Positions 22,914 to 33,200 of a stretch of DNA of 64,000 nt are shown here, in pieces. How positions within the stretch are numbered: the stretch's first letter is position 1; every line of letters begins with the position of its first letter. The position numbers and the translations under genes are program-made. Source of the DNA: Apoderus coryli (Eukaryota > Arthropoda > Insecta > Coleoptera > Attelabidae); the NCBI GenBank assembly GCA_911728435.2, contig OU452199.1, positions 22,020,860 to 22,084,859 on the forward strand, written 5' to 3'. The notes beneath the pieces were generated by a model. It saw only the letters and a program-made list of their open reading frames with translations. It searched no databases and had not been told where the DNA came from.

Positions 22914-25250
22914 CTACAACTTTGAAACACCTAACATATTTAAAAACTTATAATGCTTATTTGATCCTAAAGCTTTTGTTAACGTATCAGCAGGCATTTC
23001 ATTTGTCTGTAAATACTGTGTATCAATTAAGTTATTAGCTATTGACTCTCTAATGAAATGGTGACGCACATCAATATGCTTTGACCTTTTATAAAACATA
23101 GGATTATTTGAAAGTTTTAACGCACTTTGGCTATCACTGAATAATGTACCAGATCTGTGTTGTCCTATCAAATTTCTAAGATATATAGCTTCCTTAGCTG
23201 ATTCTGACAAAGCCATATATTCCGCTTCAGTACTTGAAAGAGCCACAGTCTTTTGTTTGCTACTTTCCCACGAAATGCCACAATTGGAAAGTGTAAAACA
23301 AAATCCTGTATACGACTTCCTGTCGACCACATTGCTGGCCCAATCGGCATCGACGAAAACCTCTAGATATTTAGAATCTTTTTCAAACTTTAAACAAAAA
23401 TCTTTTGTATTCTTTAAGTATTTTAATACTCTTTTTGCGGTTTGCCAATGTGTTTTATCAAAGCAATTATTGAATTGGCTCAAATAACTAACACTGTCCA
23501 CCGATTAATTGTTGATATGGATATGCAAATTCGCAGTTTTCACACCTCGTGAGATTTACATTTTTCTCCAGGTGTGTCAAATAAAAGACATCTGCTTTTC
23601 TCTACTAATGTTCTGTTACACCGTTCTGCTAGGCCATTTTGCTGAGGCGTATACACATTTGTAGTTTGGTGAATAATGCGTTCCTTTTTCAGGTAATTTC
23701 CAAATTCTGTACTGCAAAATTCCCCACCTTGGTCTGTTCTGAAACTCTTAATTTTCTCCATAGGTGTGTCTACGGGTTTCCAATCGACCAAATTAATTTT
23801 TTTCAAAAACTCATTAATATATTGCCTTTGATCCAATGTTATGGCTGCTTTATCAATGATTATGTTCATTCCTAAAATCTGTTTAGCCTGACCAGAATCT
23901 TTTAGTTTGAAATTTGTCGCTAATTCCCTTTTAAGACTTTTCGACTCTAACACGTCATTCGAAAAAATAAAGAAGTCATCAACATACAAAGCAATTATTG
24001 TCATTAAATCTTTACTTTTAGATTTTATGAATGCCCAAGGTGCAAAATCTGATTTTTTATATCTCAAATTCGTTAGTACGTCTTCAACCTTTTTGTACCA
24101 AACTCGCGAAGACTGTTTTAACCCATAGATAGCTCGTTTCAACTTTAAAACTTTATCTTCTTCGTTAGATTTTATGAAACCATCTGGTTGTCTCATGTAG
24201 ACAGTCTCCTGCAAGTGGCCATGCAAAAAAGCTGTTGTTACGTCTAAATATTCAAACCTAAATTAACACGTATAGCTACTAATAGTCTTAATGTCGAATG
24301 CCTAACAACAGGCGAGAACATGATAATCTATACCTTCTTTTTGGGTAAACCCTTTCGCTACTAACCTAGCACGATATGATTTATTATTTTCACTATCAAC
24401 TTTTATTTTATAAACCAACTTACACTCTACTAACGCACTATCTGTAGGTAGATTCGTTAATTCCCAAGTGTCGTTTTCTTCTAGGGATTGCATTTCTTCT
24501 TCCATTGCACGCCTCCACATTCTGCTATCACTTCTTGATAATGCTTCTGTTACCGAGGTTGGAAGTTGATCATTGTTGACTGTAGACTTTGAGAGAAGTT
24601 GACATCTGCTTTTCTCTACTAATGTTCTGTTACACCGTTGTTCTAGGTCATTTTGCTGAGGCGCATACACATTTGTAGTTTGGTGAATAATGCCTTCCTT
24701 TTTCAGGTAATTTCCAATTTCTGTACTGCAAAATTGCGCCTTGGTCTGTTCTGAAACTCATAATTTTCTTACGTTTCTGATTTTCTACCATTGACTTGAA
24801 TTGAACAAACTTATGGAAAACATCACTTTTATTTTTGAGAAAATAGATAAAAGACATTCTGCTGTAGTCATCAACTAGTAACAAAAAATATTTCGATCCG
24901 CCTATGGACGTGGTTTCCATTGGTCCGCACACGTCGCGTATCGGTACTACGCGTACCTATATGCGTAAACGGTAGCCTGGATTGTTTACCTTCACAACAC
25001 ACACTACAGTTATTCTTGTCAATCTACTTTTAAAATTTAAATCTGTAACCCAAGTTTTCATTTTTACAAGATCTTTAGAGCGAGTCGCCTATGCCAAATC
25101 TCTGAGTCGTCACACACGCCTAGCATACACTCTTCAGTTTTTATATTAAGTTTATATATAATGTCTTTACCATAAATTAAACAACCATTACTTGTAAAAT
25201 TAGAGAGACAAAGGGCTAATGTATCTTACTTAACATTACCGGGAACTACA
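22914..25250 (-). pseudogene. Copia pol remnant with shuffled domains
   Basis: Ty1/copia polyprotein pieces on the minus strand, in coding order: GAG-pre-integrase (about 25250-25040; IYGKDIIYKL, WHRRLA), zinc-binding segment with VCCEGKQSRLPF, integrase (24932-24600; CGPMETTS, LVDDYSRMSF, SFRTDQG), RT start (about 24570-24302; RRAMEEEMQSLEENDTW, YRARLVAKGFTQKEGIDY), RT core (24226 to about 23770; LKRAIYGLKQSSRVWY, LYVDDFFIF), a second integrase piece (about 23755-23570; RTDQGGEFCS, QQNGLAERCNRTL), and RNase H (23501-22914; VDADWAS, SSTEAEYMAL, SDSQSAL). The second integrase piece is an extra copy of about 170 bp, closely matching 24600-24770. Gag, protease and the 5' LTR are missing. Several frame changes make it nonfunctional. 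Confidence 0.85.
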
Positions 25251-25432
25251 GTTTCGTCAATAGGTACTTAACATTAATTGTATCTTATGAGCACTACTTC
25301 ACTGCACGAGATTGCGCTGAGTTAGGCTGGTCCCATAACTTGATATTTTTAAGTATATTTGAAGTAATACTCTTTCGTTTGGAGTAATTCAACTTGTTTT
25401 TATTATACATCCAAACTTGTATACAACGCTTT

Positions 25433-25541
25433 CAAAAACTATATTATGACAACTGTCAAAGTCAAAGAGAACTGTGTCACGGATTATTATATAAGCAGAT
25501 GCGACACATATAAATTTTAAACTAATTAATGTTGGATATTC
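25433..25541. repeat. Uninterrupted copy of the P copy 1 right flank
   Basis: CAAAAACTATATTATGACAA and the following ~90 bases match 22486-22593 nearly perfectly. At 22486 the same sequence begins right at the P terminus; here it is preceded by gcttt, so this looks like the unoccupied site. It may be LTR-derived. Confidence 0.65.
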
Positions 25542-25669
25542 TGTTCTGTTTATAAAAGTTACCATCAAAGGAAAAATAGCAGTGGTTAAAGACAAAAGTC
25601 AGGAGTAAGACAAAATTATGTTTGGACAAAGTAGTGCATTTTGATACCTTGCCTTAACCTATTGACTTT

Positions 25670-26350
25670 CTATGGTATCATAACTATCAGATCAAGCGGA
25701 ATGTTGGTGAACAATGACACCACGTCCAATGACACAAGATTATAATTCGCAGGCACCGTTCTATTCTGCATGGAGTTCACAAAGGAAAAAGTGTTCGAAA
25801 CATTGTAGCATTACACTCCACAAAGCCTCACTTAGGATTTTGGATAAATAGGTCGATAAATTGTACGTGATGTTGTTAACACAACTCACAAACGGCCTAA
25901 GGGGAACATTTACTTTATGAATTTTTGGGAGGCAATATAATTTAGCCGGCACAGCATTATATATCGTTAGAAACTTTGCTGTTTCCGTGTCCATTTAAAT
26001 TTGTGATTTCAATGATCTAATTAATTGATTTAGCTTTTGTGTAAACGTGCTTGTAGGATCCCTATTTAATCGTTCGTAATTATTAGCGTCACTTAAAAGA
26101 TCAGTGTTTTTTTTTATATAGTCTCTCTTGTTCATAGCTATAGTACATCTGCCTTATCTGCCTGTACTATTATAATTCTGGGTTCTCCCTGAGAAACTTT
26201 TTTGTTTTTTGATATGTTTTTTGAATATTAGTTAATTTGCTAGAATGTGACTTATTTTTTCATCTACATCCATTTTGAACTGTTGTGTTGTTGTCATTGT
26301 TATGTGTTTTAAATTTTATAACAAGTTGGCCTAGCTGACTCTCAATGTAA
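25670..26350 (-). pseudogene. Penelope-like element, N-terminal region and RT start
   Basis: The minus strand reads VQADKADV, AMNKRDYIKK, NNYERLNRDPTSTFTQKLN, then VPAKLYCLPKIHKVNVPLRP and, after a frameshift near 25760, LVSLDVVSLFTNIPLDLIV. These are RT blocks of Penelope-like retroelements. An in-frame TAA lies just before the MDTETAKFLTIYNAVP segment. The RT palm, linker and GIY-YIG parts are missing. Confidence 0.82.
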
Positions 26351-27179
26351 GTTTTGGTTTTTTGTTGTTTTCGTGATGATTTTCTTTATTGTAAAACTCA
26401 CAATTTTAGCTTTTCCTCCTGATGAAGTCAACGATGTTTGACGAAATATAGAGGCTTTTAGATTAAATGAGTTGTTTTTTAATGAGCTAACAGACCGCTA
26501 ACCCGATAGCTTTGATATACAATACTACGTATAAGTACGGTCGAGATATAATAACAATATATAGATATATCTATAAAAATAGACTGTTTCTTGAAATTCG
26601 TCATATTTATAGAGAAACAAATAGCATTAATTACAAACCTGATATTCAGTTGAGCAACATATATTGTAACATTTTAAAGTCCATTTAATTTAATTATTTT
26701 GCTGATACATCCTGTATCTTTCAACCTTTTGATAATGCCCCTTTTTGTAATTTTCTGCATGCACTAATGTAAAAGTAAAATAATAAAAAAAACCATATAT
26801 TCTAGTCGATACCCAAAACTATTCACTTTCTAATCTAACTATACAAATTTTTAGAACTGGACTGAGTGAAATTGTTAATGTGTTTGGATTGTTTTAATAC
26901 TCTAATCTGTAAGCATTTATTTTATTTCTAATGTTTTGCTGTTTCATCATCGTTATATTTGTTGTAATTGTATTAAAGCTAATTTGGAATTTTTGTAGTT
27001 TACTCCTGATGATGACGGAAATAAACATCGAAATATGGAGGTAATAAAGAAAAAAAGAGTTACTTATAAATTAATCACAGACCGAACACCTGATACTCCC
27101 GTTTCCAGTTAAATATTGTGCGGTCGATAATACTAGCAAGATTATATAAGTTGAGTGGTAGTCTTTGCTGGCTAGTTAA
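26351..27179. other. Region with two hammerhead-like terminal motifs
   Basis: No coding frame supported. On the plus strand CCTGATGAAGTCAACG...GACGAAA (26418-26446) and CCTGATGATGACGG...ATCGAAA (27005-27033) both sit in a similar context (followed by tat-gagg, and cagaccg about 70-80 bases later). They look like the ends of two related repeats. Confidence 0.45.
26419..26446 (+). ncRNA. Hammerhead-like ribozyme motif (tentative)
   Basis: CTGATGA, a 5-bp stem GTCAA/TTGAC with a 6-base loop, then GAAA, the core order of a hammerhead ribozyme. Known Penelope-like elements carry minimal type I hammerheads in their terminal repeats. It lies next to, but antisense to, the Penelope piece at 25670-26350. 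Stems I and III were not convincingly modelled. Confidence 0.35.
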
Positions 27180-27639
27180 TAGATAACTGTGTTTCTTGGG
27201 TTGATCAGCAAATCTTTTTGAATAAAACTATTTTTCGTTATGCCAAGCTTTCGATATATTTTTATATCTTCCTCGGGGCTACAAATATAAGAGTAAGCTA
27301 AGTATAAATATATATAAAATTTAAAAATATGTTTACCTTAGTATACGAGGTAACCCTGTTGAAAATACCGTATAGAATCATATTAAAACTTGATCTGGAT
27401 CTATAAGTATCTATAAGTGAATGTAGGTTTTAATCTGGCTTTGACAAGCTCTATGTTATTTTAATAGTAATCTTATATGATTCAATATGGTTTGGGTTTA
27501 TTTGGATATACATATAAAACACATCAATGGAATTGTATTGGTCTCTATAAGTTTTAAATATGATTAGATCTAATATGCCATTACAGATTCAAAACAAAGT
27601 GGGTTTTATACGGATTTAATAGGTTAAAATGAATAGTGT

Positions 27640-29630
27640 TTAATATCGAATTACTGAATAAAAATTACCATAAAGAAATTCTTTATTTGGAATTTATTGG
27701 TTTCAATAAGGTATTCCAAATCAAATGTTTAATTTGGTTTTATCAGTTTGAATTCGTTTTTATGCGGCATAAAACTGCTTATTTCAATTGCGTTTAATAT
27801 GGAAGTACTGAATAAAAATTACCATGGAACGAATTGGTTTCAATATGGATTAATAAGAAATTCTTTATTTGGAATTTATTGGTTTCAATAAGGTATTCCA
27901 AATCAAATGTTTAATTTGGTTTTATCAGTTTGAATTAGTTTTTATGCGGCATAAAACTGCTTATTTTAATTGCGTTTAATATGGAAGTACTGAATAAAAA
28001 TTACCATGGAACGAATTGGTTTCAATATGGATTAATAAGAAATTCTTTATTTGGAATTTATTAGTTTCAATAAGGTATTCCAAATCAAATGTTTAATTTG
28101 GTTTTATCAGTTTGAATTAGTTTTTATGCGGCATAAAACTGCTTATTTCAATTGCGTTTAATATGGAAGTACTGAATAAAAATTACCATGGAACGAATTG
28201 GTTTCAATATGGATTAATAAGAAATTCTTTATTGGGAATTTATTGGTTTCAATAAGGTATTCTAAATCAAATGTTTAATTTGGTTTTATCAGTTTGACTT
28301 AGTTTTTATGCGGCATAAAACTGCTTATTTCAATTGCGTTTAATATGGAAGTACTGAATAAAAATTACCATGGAACGAATTGGTTTCAATATGAATTAAT
28401 AAGAAATTCTTTATTTGGAATTTATTGGTTTCAATAAGGTATTCCAAATCAAATATTTAATTTGGTTTTATCAGTTTGAATTAGTTTTTATGCGGCATAA
28501 AACTGCTTATTTCAATTGCGTTTAATATGGAAGTACTGAATAAAAATTACCATGGAACGAATTGGTTTCAATATGGATTAATAAGAAATTCTTTATTTGG
28601 AATTTATTAGTTTCAATAAGGTATTCCAAATCAAATGTTTAATTTGGTTTTATCAGTTTGAATTAGTTTTTATGCGGCATAAAACTGCTTATTTCAATTG
28701 CGTTTAATATGGAAGTACTGAATAAAAATTACCATGGAACGAATTGGTTTCAATATGGATTAATAAGAAATTCTTTATTGGGAATTTATTGGTTTCAATA
28801 AGGTATTCTAAATCAAATGTTTAATTTGGTTTTATCAGTTTGAATTAGCTTTTCTGCGGCATAAAACTGCTTATTTCAATTGCGTTTAATATGGAAGTGA
28901 TGAATAAAAATTACCATGGAACGAATTGGTTTCAATATGGATTAATAAGAAATTCTTTATTTGGAATTTATTGGTTTCAATAAGGTATTCCAAATCAAAT
29001 GTTTAATTTGGTTTTATCAGTTTGAATTAGTTTTTATGCGGCATAAAACTGCTTATTTCAATTGCGTTTAATATGGAAGTACTGAATAAAAATTATCATG
29101 AAACCAATTGGTTTCAATATGGATTAATTAGAAATTCTTTAATTGGAATTTATTGGTTTCAATAAGGTATTCCAAATCAAATGTTTAATTTGGTTTTATC
29201 AGTTTGAATTAGTTTTTATGCGGCATAAAACTGCTTATTTCAATTGCGTTTAATATGGAAGTACTGAATAAAAATTATCATGAAACGAATTGGTTTCAAT
29301 ATGGATTAATAAGAAATTCTTTATTTGGAATTTATTGGTTTCCATAAGGTATTCCAAATCAAATGTTTAATTTGGTTTTATCAGTTTGAATTAGTTTTTA
29401 TGCGGCATAAAACTGCTTATTTCAATTGCGTTTAATATGGAAGTACTGAATAAAAATTATCATGAAACGAATTGGTTTCAATATGGATTAATAAGAAATT
29501 CTTTAATTGGAATTTATTGGTTTCAATAAGGTATTCCAAATCAAATGTTTAATTTGGTTTTATCAGTTTGAATTAGTTTTTATGCGGCATAAAACTGCTT
29601 ATTTCAATTGCGTTTAATATAGAATTGCTG
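27640..29630. repeat. 182-bp tandem array, about 11 units
   Basis: The landmark tttcaataaggtattccaaa recurs at 27701, 27883, 28065 and 28247, exactly 182 apart. Two variants (ttattagtttc at about 28059 and 28605; attgggaattt at 28231 and 28777) recur 546 bases apart, marking a three-unit higher-order duplication. Confidence 0.97.
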
Positions 29631-29817
29631 AATAAGAATTGCCACGATGCGATTGGTTTCAATACGGATTCAATAAAAAATTTCATTCATGTTCGTTATC
29701 CTAAATAATGCAGATTTCTTGAGCTCCTTATTTTAAGAAATTATTGCATAAAACAACACGGCGCGGCGTCTTAAGTTATTAAAATAAAATATATACCTAA
29801 ACATTAATAATGTAAGG

Positions 29818-30251
29818 GTTATTCTTTCGTACTGAACTAAGTGAACAATCTGAAAATTGTCAGTTCATTCACGATTGTGCGTATTGTTTCGACATCGGTC
29901 ACTTCTAACAAACTGATTAAAATTCCTACCCCCGTTGCCGCTTACTGATCAACCTCTAGGTACCGGTTAATTCGTTCAGTTAACAGCTAACCTCTAAAAG
30001 TATTGAGAGATAATAATTGGCATATGATTTCGAATCAAACCAATAAATTGTAAAAGTTTAAAACATGGATAATAATATCATGGAAGAAATAATTTTCCAG
30101 TTTTCAGAGCAGATTTGGTTGTTTTCGAGGTTAAGTGAAAGACAATCACAAAAAAGATGATCTTTCGGTTTCGCCAAATATTCAGTTCAGTATAATCACA
30201 TTCAGTTTAATCACATTCACTTGTTCAGACCAATCACTACGAAAGAATAAC
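29818..30251. mobile_element. 434-bp MITE present only in the right copy
   Basis: Bounded by GTTATTCTTTCGTA and its complement TACGAAAGAATAAC. It lies in about 740 bp (29650-30390) that has no counterpart in the left copy. A short frame (MDNNIMEEIIF) inside is probably fortuitous. The target duplication was not resolved. Confidence 0.65.
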
Positions 30252-33200
30252 GCTATAGATAGATGAGGTCATTGTCTTTATAAAGACAACTACTACTTTG
30301 TTTTTTGTGTTTTGACAAAATAGTTATGATTTTCTTACCGTATCCACTGTTGCCGATAACATGCTTAAACATAATATTATAATGTTATAGCTGCTCAGAT
30401 TTTACAACATATTATGTTACGTCACCAAGAAAAAAAGGTCAATTGTTGGCCAATTTAGTATATAAAAAATCCTAGTACAGATTCATTAAATTCATCTTAC
30501 AGTACAAATTTAGTAACAGATTTAGTGCAAAATTGTAATAATAATTATTATGTTACAACCGGCAACGCTGACCATTTACTAATACTCAGTGTTGCCGAGG
30601 TATAGTCTTCACTATTACCAAAGACATTAATCTTTGATATTACCTACCTATATACATAATTATATACATAGTAATTTTTACTAACGCACAGATAGGTATT
30701 CAAAATTTAATTACATTTTTTACATAAGAAAAGATAGCAAAGTATATCCAAAGAGTCACAATTGCGTTGGCATGAACATACATTTGCTCCTGGTTTTGCA
30801 TATGACATGATAACTAAATAAATAAAAAAATAACTAATAAGAAAAAAACTAAAATTGAAATAATGGACAACCTGTAAAATATATCACCATTTATATTTTA
30901 GTTTATAATAAATATATCAAATATATATGAATATTTTATTAAGAAAATCGCGACAAAACTGCGGATTTGACGTAAATCTGGCAACTAGTAAGTAGGTATA
31001 GTGGTTTATGCTTGACGCTTGTGAATAGTTCAGAGTTCAGTGTTGCCGATTGCAGCTGACTTCTGACACGGTATAGAATTATATCATAGTATATTTCAAA
31101 ATTATTCTAGAATGGGTGAAGACATAATACAATCACATCCAGAAGTGTGTGTGAATACAACATGTATGTCGTCATAACTCAATTTTGGTAGCTTATTTAA
31201 TACCTACTATTCTCTATCTATAACAATAATATCGTATATTTATATACCTATTATCTATTATTATATTAATTGCTATGGCGCATATTTTGTTATTGCCTTT
31301 ATATAAAAAGTCAAAATATCTAAATGTAATTAAAACATCTGTTGCAATCTCTATGTCGTCATTATATATATATTCCAGAAAACAATAAAAAACTATCGTC
31401 AACTGAATAAACTCATGCATAATAATCAGACAACAAGGTCTGTAATAATCTTGATTTTGGAATTGTCGAATAAAATATGTTACAATTTGATAATTCCCTA
31501 TGACAACACTGCTGCGGTACAATTTTTTATTTAATCTAACCTAATACAATACCACAGCCACACACAAACAACACGTGTTTTGTTATGGCGTCGGTTTATG
31601 TTTTGTTTTTCATTATCAATAATATGTTAATTACTCTATCTCAATTGTGTAATAAAATAAGTGTAAATGCTAACCTAAATATATATTATAATATCTTTCA
31701 TCTATGACTATCTAACAGCATAAAATTACTAAATAACTTTGTGTTGTGTGTTGTGATTATTATTATAAGAAGCAGGTAAGCAAATAAATTATTCTTTTTA
31801 CCAAGGTATATCATTGTCTTTATAAGGAATAAAAAACATAGCCTATGCTCTGCTAATATAATATTATAGTAATCATTATCATTAGTACGCACGCAATGTA
31901 TTAGATACACAGTATAGGCAAAGATTAATATAAATAATATATTATGTAAATTAATCTTTGGTACCTATGGTTACTTGTATAAGATACAGGTTGATTGCTG
32001 GTCGATGGTATATTGCAAGTTTTGCGACAAGTAACCATACGATTGTTTTGAAAATGTAAGTGATTATTCAGATCAACCTAATACGACAGCTAATTGTGTG
32101 TATTAGCTGTACTAATACCTAATCTATCAGCATACAATAATATTGTCACTATAATATGTAATTTGGGTGAAGTGGTAGAATACATTTATTCTTGTGAACT
32201 TTATCAACGTTAATAAAGAAAAAAACGTTTTAATAGTTGTCTACCTAATTAACTATATCGAAAAAATCCAACTTAAGTAATTACTTACATTTTCAAAATA
32301 TTCGTACTTAGTTACTTTTCCCAAAACAACAAAACAAAGTGTATACCATCAACCAGAATACACCCTGTACATATAGGTACTGTAATAATAGATATTTCAC
32401 CACAATCAATTAATAAAACAAATGTGTTAAATTTTCCAAAACGGTGAAATATGGAACATTATTCGTAGTTATTTTAACAATTTTTATTTTATTAAATTTT
32501 CTTCAATTTATACACACATTTAAGACTTTTGGGAGATGAAAGAAGATCTAAAGAATTAATGATAATTTATTATTATATTAAGAATTGAGAATTAATGACA
32601 ATATTTAAGAACTTTTTACTCTTTTTAGTATGGGGTATGCTTATCTCAGATTCCTTGATGATGATATAGTACAGGAGATTGGATTGGATTGGATCACCGA
32701 AGATATAAAAAACTTACAAACCTTTGTATTTTATATATTGAAGGTATTTTTGCTAGTTTTATTATTGATTACTTTTTAAATTTATATTCGTCTGTAAATC
32801 TAAATAAATCATGTTGTTTTAGACGATATTGATGCTCTGAAAACGCAGATAAGCGAAAAAAACGCAGATAAGGGAAAAGCGAATTAAAATGTTAAACCCA
32901 GAGGAAATTCTGAAAGAAAATTCACGAAAGCCAATGAGACTAAATAATTTGAGGGAACAACTGAAAGCAACAAATGAGTTATTAAATGTTCAATGGTTGC
33001 AAAAAATGTCTTCGACGTTGTTTCAAAACTAAGTAAGAGTGAAATCATATTATTTAGCTTTATCCATCTAGTACTTAGTAGTTTATAAAGTGTTTGCTTG
33101 CTATTTTTGTAGAAACTGTGTTCTTGGTCCTTACCAAGAACACAGTTTCTCCTTAGAAGGTAGCTTTGGTATTTTGAAAACCGTATAATTTTGAACGTTC

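Noticed and set aside
31214..31910. Short minus-strand frames in the large element body
   Set aside because: Low-complexity Ile/Tyr/Asn-rich translations of AT-rich DNA; the left copy does not preserve them convincingly.
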